Positions 20,435 through 32,284 of a stretch of 64,000 nt of DNA are shown here, piece after piece. Position 1 is the first letter of the stretch. Each line of letters begins with the position of its first letter. The notes beneath the pieces were generated by a model, which was not told where the DNA came from, made no database searches, and saw only the letters and a program-made list of their open reading frames with translations. The stretch lies in assembly GCA_025403435.1 (NCBI GenBank), contig CM046327.1, positions 12,268,218 to 12,332,217 on the forward strand, read 5' to 3'. The DNA comes from Artocarpus heterophyllus. Its lineage: Eukaryota > Streptophyta > Magnoliopsida > Rosales > Moraceae. A program made the position numbers and the translations under genes.

Positions 20435-22065
20435 TAGGGGTGAACAGCAGGCGGTTTTGCGGTTTTTGGGTAGGCACGCGTCCCTTTTTTTGGATGGCGG
20501 GTTGGCAATTATCAAACCCACAGACCGCCCATGGAATGGCTGGCAGTTTTGGTTTGGGTGCGGGTGGGTTGGGACGGTTTGGGCCTATACTAATGCCCAA
20601 TGTAATTTTTTGAGCTTTTTTTTAATTTAAAAAAAAAGTGAAGAAAATGAGTAGAAAATATAAGATGATAATATATGAATCATTCTCAACAACAACCAAG
20701 TTTGATGCGTAAAGACAGTGACCATATTTACAACAAATTAAGAAAGTTGTGGTAAGAAAACAAGTGGCCAAGCTCCTGGTTTTGGGTTGAGTCAAATGCT
20801 TAGGACAGCCCACTGTAAATGCATTATTACACGTATATATAGTCATCCATATATATATGTGTGTCTAGGCACACAGAATTTCACTGTAACGGTTAAAAGA
20901 TTTCAAGACACTAGAATTCAGGTAATTTTTTAATGTAAAAAGGGCCTTCTAGTTCTATCCAAAGTGGGTCCACAAAGTCCAACCCTTTTTCTCTTTCCCT
21001 TTCCAAAGTAGACGATCCATCTGAGAAATCCCTAATTCCAGAATAGCCGCCAAATCTAATTATCCTTCCTTGTCACTTCTCAAATCAATTCTCTCTTGTT
21101 CTTTCTTCATCTCACAGATTTATCTCCCTCAAGTGGTTAATTTCAATTTGAGTTTCTGAGAGTTTGAAATTGACAATTAGCAAGTTAAATTGTAGTTTTG
21201 GTCGTTCCTCTCAACCCCAAAACGACACCAATATTGTTCCTTCGGCTTCCTCAAGTCGGGTAATTTATGAACCAACTCAATCTGTATATGGTCTTTTTTT
21301 TTTTTGATCGGGTTTGGGAATTCTTGTGATGAAATGGTTGTTGGGATTTTGTTTGTTTTGTTGGGTCTTTGTGAATTTTGTTTTTATGGACGATGGATTG
21401 TTCTTCGTAAGGTTTCAATTGAATTCTTTTTTCTTACAGTACACGTTGCAAAGGATGATGCGATTTGACTTGAGGCTTAAATAAGGTTTTCTTAGGAAAA
21501 AAAAAGGACCGATTCAGAGAAGAATTTCATCAAACAATTAGAGTACACAACAACCTAATGCAAACAAAAGACAGATTCTACCAGAATCTAAAGAAAAAAA
21601 AAACTTAGAAAGCAGAGAAGAATCAATGAAGGACAAGGACGCCGGCGGACGGAAGAGGAAAATAGCCACCGGAGGGGAACCAGTCAACCACTGCGCCACT
21701 GCCTTCTGCCACGAAAGTCAGAACTGGAAGCGGGAAGAAGAAAAGAAAAGAGGGAAATTTGAGGGGGAGAGGGTGGCTGTGTCCGGACGGAAAGAAGAAG
21801 GGTGAAATCGATTGTCTAGTTTAGGGTAAAAGGGCGTGGGGCTGGGCAAGGCAGGTCCTTACATTAGATTAGAAATTCTTTTTTTTTTTTTTTAAGAATT
21901 AGGCCGCTCTTAAAATTTTAAACCTTACCCGCCCGTCAATATATACAGGCAGGCGAGTTCAACCTGTCCATTGACGGGTTGCTGACATGGACCTGCTTTT
22001 TTTGGGCGGGACGGGCGCAGGTGTGGGCTGCGGGAGGATGCGGGGCGGTTTTTGTGCAGCCTTAA
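20435..22065. mobile_element. Non-autonomous hAT element, copy 2
   Basis: It begins TAGGGGTGAAC at 20435, preceded by AACGCAGC. It ends near GCAGCCTTAA, followed shortly by TACGCAAC. The flanks match those of copy 1, so the insertion predates the duplication. It is about 135 bases shorter than copy 1 and has no transposase. Confidence 0.7.
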
Positions 22066-22616
22066 TTTACGCAACAAACAAGGTCCGTTACAAATCTTCA
22101 ACCAAAACGAACCAAAAACTAAAACTAAAAACTATACCATTGCCATGGATCCAAACATGGGTCCGGATAAAAATACAAAACACAACAACAAACACCAAAA
22201 CCTTAAAACGGGCTAAAACACATCAGAAAAACAACAAACAGCAAAATATATGATCCATCTAAAGTATGATAAATAAATAAAAATAAATAAAAACTTGGGC
22301 TTTCTCAGAAACTCAGAAAGGCCCCAGCCCAGGTCAAAGAACAACAAACCATTCAAGACTTTCGCCACTACCAAAAATAGCAGATTGTCCAGAACCTTAA
22401 AAATCAGCTAAAAAAGCCTCGCACCTTTACACTAACTCATCAAAACCCACGAACCAAAATCCAAAAAGAACAAACACCAAACAAGAAATTCCTTCACCAA
22501 AAACATTCAAATTTCACAATTCGAAGAGAATAACACGCATGTACAGAGAATCTTCAAATAATTGGGACTGGACTAAGCAAAAACGAAAATTAGGGCAAAA
22601 CAAGTTAGGGCTTTTA

Positions 22617-22760
22617 CCGATGGTTCGGAGGCGAAAACCGAACACGGAAAGACGACGAGCGAAGCTCGGAGACAGAGCTCGGGGGGTCTCCGAGATTGAC
22701 AGAGATCTAGGGTTTTGCAAAGAGAGAGAGAAAGAGGGGAGAAAGAGAGAGACTTGGGGG
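22617..22760 (-). promoter_or_regulatory. Orphan copy of the promoter/5' UTR exon
   Basis: The minus-strand donor-like GGTAAAAGCCC and the CCCTAGATC leader with CT-rich patch are preserved relative to 10151-10290. No transposase-derived coding region lies downstream. A transcript started here would run leftward through the hAT copy into SNAP43 copy C in antisense. Confidence 0.4.
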
Positions 22761-23923
22761 AGAGAGATTTGGGATTTTTTTGAGAACAAACCCGAGAAGC
22801 TAATTGGACCTTTGTGAAATGGATTTTGAAGGCACAAGTGAAGAGATAAGATTTTTTTGGGTCAGATTTTAAAATAGGGTCACACACACAAATCACAAGC
22901 CAAATTTGCCCTGCTATTTTTTGGGTATTTGGACTTTCTTTGGTCCATTATTATTTTTCCTTTCATTATTGGTTATATTTGTCAAAAAAATGAAAATAAA
23001 TAAATAAATAAATAAAGAAAACAAAGCCCACCTCTTTTTATTACCACTATGCCCTTTTTGTCCTTTGGGTCCGTACATGTAAGCGTGTAGCCCACCAGTG
23101 AAATGTAATGAGCAGTTCATCATGTGGGGGCCACATGAGTGGTGGGTGTGAGAGCCCATTTCAAAGAAAAATTTCTCTCTCATCTTTCTTTTGTGAATGT
23201 ACCGTGACGGAAAAAAAATAATAAAACCTTGTGATTCTTTCTTCAAGCCCTGATCCAACCAAAAAGGGTGGGTTGTTGCAATTGGTTGATGTTGTTATGG
23301 TTTACATAATTTAACCCAAGGTGAGGGATATGGTCTGCTTGTTTTTTTTTTTTTTTTTGGGCAAAGCTTTTTTTGGACATTTTGGACTTGAAAAGAAGGA
23401 AAAATTACTTGAGGGGCAATTCTGTCCTGAGCAATGCTCTAGAATTTAGTTACATTCCAAAAGTGCCAACAATGATTTTTGATTTGGAAATTTGGCTAAG
23501 GATGGATAATCATCCCATTTACCTAATTTGAATAATATTGCACATACTTGAGATTAGACAACAAGGGATTCAACATACTTGTGGAAATTAGCATTGAATG
23601 CTCTAAACCGAAACGAAGAAGGGGAAAGAAAAGATAAACAAGATGTCACGTCATGGTAGCTTAGGTTCATTTCATTTCATATATGCATATATGGATCCAT
23701 ATAATATCCTAGAGAATGAGGAAGAGAAAAGTGTGATGTTGATTATAATCAAGCTTCTTCTTTTTTTCCCCCTTTTCAAAGCATCAAGAGCAAATGGGGT
23801 GGATAGCCTTTTTCTAAAGTCTTCTTCAAGTAGATGTCCTCGGTTTTGCTAAATTGAAAAAAATATATATATTTTTTGCTCATGACTTTAGTAGTCTCTT
23901 GATTGATTTTTGATAAATTATTG

Positions 23924-24985
23924 ATTGATCATGGGACATTATTAATTAATAATTAGCTGGTCATTAGTTTATCAACCTATGATTGATGTATTAATTTTCA
24001 ATCACTTAAATTATTGTTTTTAAATTTTTAAAGAGGGATTGATTTGACTAACAAAAGTGCGGACATTTATTAAGAATATGCCTCATTTTTAGTACTTACC
24101 TTTGTTGATCAAATGGAAACGCAAATAATGTAATTTCTCATTATTTATATGCAACCAATGGTATTAAAAAAAACCAGATTATTTTGTAATCAAATTGATG
24201 GGTAAGTTTGGCCAATTTATTATTTTTAAAGACCCGAATTTAAATTCCCTAACCTAAAAGTGGAAAAAGGTTTATTAATTGGAGAAAAGCAATGCCTTCT
24301 CAATAAAGAGTATACAAATTTGTCATTTCCAAGCACTATAAGTTTTTTTCCCCATTATTTTCATTATAAATGAACTTGAAGAACACAATACTAAAAAAAT
24401 GATGCAAAGCTAAAGAAGAAATTTAAAAGTGAAAGGATCCTCCAATTTTATCACGTTTTACCACTTAAAATTGGGAGAAAAAGGTCAATAACATTTTTTG
24501 AAACTTTTTAAAAGTAAATAGCATGTTTTAAACATTTAAGGTAAATGATATATTTACATTATAAATACAAGGTAAATAAACTATTTACGCATTATTTGCA
24601 CTACAAATAAGTTATTAATCTCAAATATTTAAAAAAATATTTTTAAATTCTAAAAAAAAAGAAGATGTTTACCCCAATTTCTAGGAGAAAAGTTAGTACA
24701 TCTCCAACCGGTAGCTCAACCAGAAGCCCAAAAAGGATGGGTTTCCCTTATCATTGAGACATCACTAACTTAGCTACTAGCCAGCAGCATAGAGGAAATC
24801 ATTTCTTTGTTTATATTTCAATCAGGTAATGATTAGGTTTTGAATTGGAGGAAGGGTTTGGAGGAGCTAGAAATAGCCAATTATCATTAGACTGGTAGAA
24901 GTCTAAGGGAAGATTTTGATATTGGGTGTTTTGCATAGAAAAGATATTTTATCATCAAAGAGTGCTAATGTACAAACTCCAATTA
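23924..24985. other. AT-rich non-coding region
   Basis: I see no gene, RNA or clear repeat here, only short poly-A tracts near 24160 and 24650. Confidence 0.5.
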
Positions 24986-24989
24986 TAAC

Positions 24990-26050
24990 ACCCCGGTATT
25001 TTTAATACATTAAAAATGCATTTAGTTAAGGATTATATCGAGACAAAAAGTACAGTTTTAAGAAAAAATACTGTATAATAATATGAAAAATTATACAGTA
25101 TTAGAGTAATGTAATGTAAGAATTAGACTGTTTAAGGTCATACAGTATAAAAATTAGACTGTTTAAGTTAAAGCAGTATAGAAAGAATACTGCTAAGTGA
25201 AAACGTAGATATGAGAAAGGTTATGTTTGGCCTCCAAAAATAAATCAGAGGCAAGTAAAATATTTTACACAGTCTAGGAATATGTTTTTGCACTGATTTT
25301 ACTATGGTAGTATAAGAAAAAAATATTGTGTGGTGAAAAATTTACATTACGTAATTTTTCATCACACGGTATTTTTTTCTTATACTGCCGTAGTAAAATC
25401 AGTGCAAAAATATATTCTTAGACTGTGTAAAATATTTTATTTGCCTCTAGTTTATTTTTGGAGGCCAAACATAACCTTTCTCATATCTACGTTTTCACTT
25501 AGCAGTATTCTTTCTATACTGCTTTAACTTAAACAGTCTAATTTCTATATTGTATGACCTTAAACAGTCTAATTCTTACATTACATTACTCTAATACTGT
25601 ATAATTTTTCATATTATTATACAGTATTTTTTCTTAAACTGTACTTTTTGTCTCGATGTAATCCTTAACTAAATGCATTTTTAATGTATTGAAAATACCA
25701 CCACATAGTATTTTCTTCTTATACTGTCGTGGTAAAATCAGTGTAAAAATATTTTTCTAGACTGTGTAAAAATATTTTACTTGCCTCTGGTTTATTTTTG
25801 GAGGCCAAACATAACCTTTTCTATATCTGTGTTTTCACTTAGCAGTATTCTTTCTATACTGTTTTAACGTAAAAGTCCAATTTCTATACTGTATGACCTT
25901 AAACAGTCTAATTTTTATACTGTATTACTCTAATATTGTATAATTTTTCATATTATTATACAGTATTTATTCTTAGACTGTACTTTTTGTTTTGATATAA
26001 TCCTTAACTTAATGCATTTTTAATATATTGAAAATATTGAGGGTGTTACA
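24990..26050. mobile_element. Foldback element with three homologous arms
   Basis: A left arm (about 24990-25345) is the reverse complement of a middle arm (about 25350-25700), with the centre near TTACATTACGTAA. A third arm (about 25704-26050) repeats the middle arm in direct orientation. The outer ends TAACACCCC and, on the other strand, TGTAACACCC are matching terminal inverted repeats that continue into TATTTTTAATACATTAA-like sequence. Each arm repeats CAGTCTAATT and TATACTG motifs. It has no coding capacity. The family is uncertain; a MULE-like or foldback MITE is possible. Confidence 0.8.
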
Positions 26051-27471
26051 CCAATATTGTTTAAAAATAGGTTATAGTTTACATTGGTAGCTACTAATTG
26101 ATTAAGTGTATATATATTTGCATGGTTTTAATAGTTATATTATCAATAGGCGTAATTAATTATATAATATGAATTAGATGATTGTAATTAATTTACAAAT
26201 TGACCAAAAAAATTACCCAAAATAGCAGATTTTGCTATTCTATCATTCAAATATGTCAATACTTCTAAAAAAAGTAAAAATAATAGTAGATTTAAATATA
26301 TTAGCATTTAAAATACACAAAAACACAAAACGACCTTTTTAGAGTCAGTCTTTTTTTTTATTTGTTTTTTTTTTTCATTTTTCCTCATTCTCTCTCTCCC
26401 CCTTGTTCTATCTCCTCAGTTCCTCCGCTTCTCTCCTCCACTCCTTTCTCTGATCTGTTTCTCTCTCTCTCTCTCTCTCCCTTTCTCTTTGGTTTTTCAA
26501 TTCCATCGACTCTCTGGCACCAATTACAACCGTGGTTCGAGTGCTGGAGAATCTCGACAGCCACTAAGGAAAGAGTCAACAACGACTTAAATGTCGTCTT
26601 CTCCGACAATGACGAAGAAGCAAAGAAATTCCATCGCCGTCGCTATTCATCCTCGTTGTTCCCGATCTGCTCTACCGTACCTCATATAGACCTGTCCATG
26701 GCTAAGACTTCAAGCCTCTCTCTCGGTAGTGAAAATTCGCACGACGAAGATCTGACAGCCTCAATAATCCCCATTGTTCTTGAATGGCTTCACGAGCTCG
26801 ACTTCGCAAGCTTCGTCGCGATCTGAGTACTTCACCATGGATCCAGTTTGTAGGTTGTGCAGTTGCGCCTCGAGATCGTCGTCAAAGGTGTTGCTCTGTT
26901 GTCGATCTACTTTGCTGCGAGGTCGTTGTCACTGTCAATAGATCTTCCATGTTGGAGAATATAGAAGGGTAACCGGAGAGAGGAGCGAGAGAGGACAAAG
27001 ACCTCTCGTCGCCGTCACCATTCAAATAACGTCCTCATCAAGAGTGTTGTTTCGTCCAAGTCTTGCTTCCTAGTTTAATAACAATTGCTGATTGATGGCT
27101 TCATTGTTTATCCTGAATCTGTATTTTGCCTTCATGAAGCTGCTTTTATGTGAGCACTTACTACGCTTTACTTTTGTCTTTTATGTGAATTGATCTAAAT
27201 AAAGATGCCTTTTTTCTATGCCTTCTTATGTCTGTCATTTTTTGGGTAACATTAGGTATGTGGCTTTCTTGTATCAAAAAAGCTCATTCAGTTTCAAGGG
27301 AAAGAGAGTTATATGAGAACATCAGTCTGAGAGATTTTATGTGTGTGTGTGTCTGTATATTGTTTCCTTGTGTTTTATGAGTTTTTCTATCCTTCTTTCT
27401 TTCTTTCTTCTTATTATTTATATTTCTTTATGTTGTAGTTGTTCTTTCCTTTTATGGTTGCATTTTTAGCC
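26051..27471. other. Non-coding region with a CT-rich, leader-like segment
   Basis: Positions 26340-26510 are strongly CT-rich with a (TC)n run, followed by GC-richer sequence to about 27070. This resembles a plant leader plus first exon. A 154-codon plus-strand frame (26362-26826) and an overlapping 62-codon frame exist but match nothing I know. I consider this an old gene or transposon leader at best. Confidence 0.35.
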
Positions 27472-28271
27472 ATAGGTGACTTTGTCGGCACTGGTAATAT
27501 CTAGGGACACTGCTGTTGAATTTTTATATTTATATAGAAATACTATATTTCTGTGTAAATATAGTGTTTCCTGGTAAATATCATATTTTTTAGCCGTTGG
27601 CGGTCTGGCAAAGTCGCTAGTAAACTTTTGTATTTACATGGTAAATATAGTATTTCTAAAAAAATGCTTATTTCTTAGTCGTCAGTGAATTTTTATATTT
27701 ACATAATAAACACGGTATTTCTAGTAAATATCGTATTTTCTGGTCGTAGGCGGTCCAGCGAAGTCATCGATGAATTTTTAAATTTACACAGTTTAGAAAT
27801 ACTGTATTTCTCGGCCGACAGTGATCCAGTGAAGTTGTTAGTGAACTTTGTCTTTGCATGGTAAATACGGTATTTCCAAAGTAGCCAAATTTTTATATTT
27901 ATATTGTAATATAATATTACGAGGTTAATATTATATTTCCTAACCATCGGTGATAGGTCAAATTTGCTAGAGAAATTTTATATTTACACTGTAATATATT
28001 TTTTTGACCATCAGTGGTCTAGTGAAGTTGCTAGTAAAATTTTATATTTACATTGTAATACAGTATTATTAGAATAATACTGTATTTTTCGGTTACTAGT
28101 GGTTTGACAAAGTCGCTGGTAAAATTTTATATTCATTGTAATAAAGTATTACCAAAGTAACACTGTATTTTTCAGCCATCGGCGGTTCAGCAAGGAAGCC
28201 AATGAATTTTTCTATTTATAAGGTAAATATGGTATTTTTCAGTAAATATTGTATTTCCTAGCCACCGGTGG
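27472..28271. repeat. Degenerate tandem array, about nine units of 70-125 bases
   Basis: The units share a core like GGCGGTCCAGTGAAGTTGCTAG, followed by TTTTATATTTACATGGTAAAT and a palindromic AATACGGTATTT. Cores are visible near 27472, 27597, 27677, 27746, 27820, 27945, 28012, 28105 and 28180. The last unit supplies the ACCGGTGG target of hAT copy 3. Confidence 0.72.
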
Positions 28272-29276
28272 TAGCGGTGAACGGCAGGCGGTTTTGTGGT
28301 TTTTGGGCGACTACAGGTTATTTTTTTAGATGGCGGGTTAGCGATTAACCAACCCACAGATCGCTAGTAAAATGGCAGGCGGTTTCAGTTTGGGTGCAGG
28401 TTGGTGAAGGCGGGTTGAGGCAGTTTGGGCCTATACTATAGCCCAATGCAATTTTTTGGACTTTAAAAAAAATTAAGAAAATTTGTAGAAAATATAAGAT
28501 GATAATATATGAAACATTCCCAACAACAACCAAGTTTGACGCCTAAGGACTATGATCATATTCACAACAAATTAAGAATATTTCTCCACATAAAATGTAG
28601 TAGTGTTTGCATAATCTCAGGGTTCCTACAACATGAAAAATATCTTTGAATCACACATATACATTCAATTCTTCAAGTAAACTGAAACAGAAATTTAACA
28701 CAACTTTGTATTGTGCAAACAATAGAAGGCTCCCCATTTATGCAACAATTAATCAAGTGCATGAAGACACAAACAATAACCAATGGTCGTTAAGATTGCA
28801 CATAAAGGTCATAAGACATAGAACCTCATCCTGACAATAAGAAAACCATGAAACTTTTGAGAAAATTAAAATAAAAAATAAAATGATTCATTTGGAACAA
28901 CCTTCTAATGCTAAGATAAACATTTGGCTTGCCCTTAATGAAAGACGCATTGTAAACAAAGTGATTACTATCTGACAATAGAGTGCAATACAATCATCCG
29001 ATATACACAAACATTGGAATCAACACCCAACTCTGTCTTGAAGTCAGGGTTGAATTCCTTTGTTAACTAACTTCAAAATATTACTAGTATTAACCTTTTA
29101 TTCATTTATTTATTGCATGTGTATTCTGATACTTTAAAGTTTTCTAGTAGAAATCCCAAATAACTTTTAAAATCAAATATTTATAAGAGAAGCAAACACT
29201 CCAAAAAGAATCAAACACTCAACCAATATCAATTACATGGATGAAAATTTTCAAAACTTTCACAAGCAGATCCTAG

Positions 29277-29320
<44 letters not shown>

Positions 29321-30095
29321 ACCATGAGAAAGAAAAATGTAGAAAAGCTATGAGACGACATAGGATCCATATTTGTATGCAAAATTCCTGCTTTTGTTTT
29401 TGTCATACACCCATCGAGAAAGATATAAAGTTAGAGAAAGTACTAGAAAGAGAAAGAGAGGGGAATAACTATAAGAGAGATTATTGGCGCACACAAGGGG
29501 AACTAATTTGCGAATAGTCTCTACTTTGAGCTTTACACAAAAAACCTAATAACATATCTATCATCCAGAAGCAAAGAAAACAGAAGAAAAGAAAAGATAT
29601 ACATATCTATCTTCACAAAACAAAAGCAAAGCCGAAAGCAAGAAGATTTAACTTTGAAGACAAAAAAACTTACAAAGAAGAAAAAAACTTGCCTGCCACT
29701 GAAGGGAGGGAAGTGGGTGACAGTGGATGGAAGGGGAAGACAACCACTAAAGGGGAAGCACTGTGTCCGTCACTGCCACTGAACTAATTACTCAGAACTA
29801 GGAGTGGGAAGAAGAAAAGAAAAGGGGAAACTTTGGGGTTGGCTGGCTATGATTAGAACTTTGGGGGAACTCTAAGAACTTAGAGTCGATGTTAGGGTAA
29901 AGGGACGGAGAGCAGAGGGCAAATAAGATTGAGGAATTAGCTTCTTTTTTTTTTTTTTAGAAATTCAGGTGGGCAGGTTGGTTTGAACTTGCCCTTTAAA
30001 TTTCAAAACCAAACCTGCCTGTCAACATATACAAGCGGGCGGGTTCAACCTGCCCATTAGCGAGTTACTGACGTGGACCCTTTTTATGCAGCCTA
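28272..30095. mobile_element. Non-autonomous hAT element, copy 3
   Basis: It begins TAGCGGTGAACGG and ends GCAGCCTA. The left flank is ACCGGTGG (28264-28271) and the right flank ACCCGGTGG (30096-30104), an 8-bp target duplication with one added C. Its outer 200-300 bases on each side match copies 1 and 2 (GGCAGGCGGTTT, GCCTATACTA, and the AACTTTGAAGACAAAAAAAC leader segment). The middle differs. It encodes no transposase. Confidence 0.82.
29279..29318. repeat. (AT)n microsatellite
   Basis: About 20 uninterrupted AT units inside hAT copy 3. Confidence 0.97.
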
Positions 30096-31940
30096 ACCCG
30101 GTGGTACCGGTGAGAGAGAAGGGTAAGAGATATAAAAGATAAAGTAGTAGGGATATTTTAGGGTTTTACTCTAAATTTCTCATGAGATATTAGTCAATTT
30201 CTCATGATACGCAATATATTATACATTATGAAACTAGATGACATTCTTTTTTAAGTTCTCACTTAAATATGTTATTTTGCTCTTTCTCCTAAAAAAATTA
30301 TGATCATAAAAGAGAATAGATTCTTATTACTCCGCGTCATCAAATATTAATAAAACATACATTTTTTAGATATTTAACTATTAGAAACATAATCATAGAA
30401 AATAAGTCTATATTGCTACAGAGACAATAGTACAAGCAAAATCCAAAGATTTGTGAAATTTAATTTGCATCAGATTAGTGTTTGCCTTGCAGTTTTTCTG
30501 TAACGTTATGCGGAGTGACCTCCTTTTCAATAGAACATAGTAAATTGTACACATGAAGGGTGGTGATTATTATACAATTACATTGGAAAGGCACACAATT
30601 TTATAATTTACCTTGTTTTGTCACTTTTTTTAAAATAAATTTACCATCTATTCTTGAAAGTTATACTTGAGCACTTTATATTTAATTTTTGATTTCAATG
30701 TTAACATATATAAACATGTTGACTGAGAAACAAATTTGAAAAACTGTTTTAAATCACCAAAGCGTGCTTTTAAGCCTGGGGAGCTCATCTTATTTGTGCC
30801 TGCCTCAAGCCAATTTTGCGTGGGTGAACTCATCTCATAAGAGCGAGACTTGCGTAAATCCAATTCGCCTTGGTTTGGACCACACATCAAGTGTACTCTT
30901 CCACGAGGTGAAACCAAGCAAGGCAACATTGGAATACAGAACTCTGCTGATTTTGTTGGCAATTAGGATGATCTGTATTTGGGTGTAATTAATTCCAATG
31001 TTAAGCTACACCTTTTAAAAAATTTAGGTGTAATTCAAATATATTGCTTAATTAATGTTAGGGCAAAGTGGTCTTTTGATAACCAAAATTCAACCTAGCT
31101 TTGTAAGAAACATAACATATTAAAATCAAAATGTGAAAGTTAAAAGGATGGACTGTGTAATTTTTCTTATATAAATATACCTTGTTGGTGGTAAAAATTT
31201 GTCAACACAACTCTAAGAAATAATCCTCACCACAAAGCCAAACTCTCTCAAATTACGTGTAAAATAAAAATAGAAAATAATAGATGATATAAAAAATTAT
31301 AGTGGTTTACTTTTTTAAGAGCTACGTCTATTTTAGGAAAGAGGAAAAAATTTACTTATTCTGACTAAGGGATACATGCTCTAATGCTCAATATGGGATT
31401 TAGGGCCAATTTGTTTAACCCCCCTTTATAGCTTTTTACAATTAATTCTAATGGAATAAATAAATTAATTCATAAAATCAAAGAATTACCTTTTTTCTTT
31501 TTTAAATTGAGAGCATGATTGATGTGATCTTTTAAACAAAGCAAATATGGTAGTTTCCTAATTTAAATTTAAATTTGACTAGTCATTAAATCTAGTCATA
31601 TCATTAGCTCGCCTTTGTGTTGTCCAGCAACACCTCACCCCTATGAGGAAAATGGCAAGTCTCGGCCATTACTAAGTCTGACTTCCATGCCGACACTGCT
31701 TAATAAAACTTGTCTATCTCAGGCCTAGTCCATTGGGCCTACCAAGATTACTCATAATAATACTCATATGCTAAAAGGATCCTAAACATTTTCGCTATGT
31801 ATGATAAGAGGGAGAGATGGAGGTAGAGGAGGGGTGGAGGGAGAGAGAAGGAAGGAGACATCAAATCCTTTACTTGGTGGGAGGGAGAGGATGAGGGAGA
31901 AGAGAGTTGAAGGGATGTGCTCTCTCCTTGACCCACCAAA

Positions 31941-31970
31941 TTGGATCCTTCCATTAATGGAAGGATCCAA
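31941..31970. repeat. Perfect 30-bp palindrome
   Basis: The sequence centred on CCATTAATGG, with flanking TTGGATCCTT and AAGGATCCAA, is its own reverse complement. It has no spacer. Confidence 0.95.
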
Positions 31971-32046
31971 GCAATCACTTCATTTAAGTTTAAAAAGTCC
32001 ATTAATGGAAGGATCCAAGCAATCCCTTCATTTAAGTTTAAAAAGA
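31951..32046. repeat. Two-copy 48-bp tandem repeat
   Basis: Units starting CCATTAATGGAAGGATCC at 31951 and 31999 are nearly identical (CACTTC against CCCTTC). The first unit overlaps the right half of the palindrome. Confidence 0.93.
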
Positions 32047-32284
32047 CTATTTTAGCCTTTATAACTAAATTATTAACAAAAAAATACAAATGTATTATAT
32101 AGTAATTTCATAAAATAATTATTATTTGTGCTCTATACTCTCTCTCCATTCTACTAAACAACATAAATGATTACTATAATTCTCTCCATCTTTCCTACTT
32201 TCCATCACTACAACTCTCTCCATCTTTCCTACCCCCCATCCTTCGTACCAAACGAAGTGTGCCTGCATAGACTATGGACTATAT

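Larger units (their letters stand above)
20052..23923. repeat. Segmental duplication, copy 2 (about 3.87 kb)
   Basis: Direct-orientation copy of 7447-11505. It starts inside the left arm of the hairpin and ends at TTGATAAATTATTG. It contains the hAT element, the 5' UTR-like exon with its donor near 22617 and the upstream flank. It does not contain the hAT-derived coding region, nor the GH36 fragment that follows copy 1. Confidence 0.9.
30096..32284. other. Non-coding region with a palindrome and a two-copy tandem repeat
   Basis: No gene is supported. Positions 30764-30962 are slightly GC-richer and may be transposon remnant. The segment 31780-32270 is purine/pyrimidine skewed (GGAGGGAGAG, then TCTCTCCATC). 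That pattern is common in plant MITEs, but I could not define ends. Confidence 0.45.

Noticed and set aside
26362..26826. 154-codon plus-strand frame with Ser/Pro-rich start
   Set aside because: It starts in a CT-rich tract, has no recognisable domain, and no splice or homology evidence supports it. Listed only as a leader-like region.
30648..30962. 104-codon minus-strand frame
   Set aside because: No family similarity I can name; likely old transposon-derived sequence.
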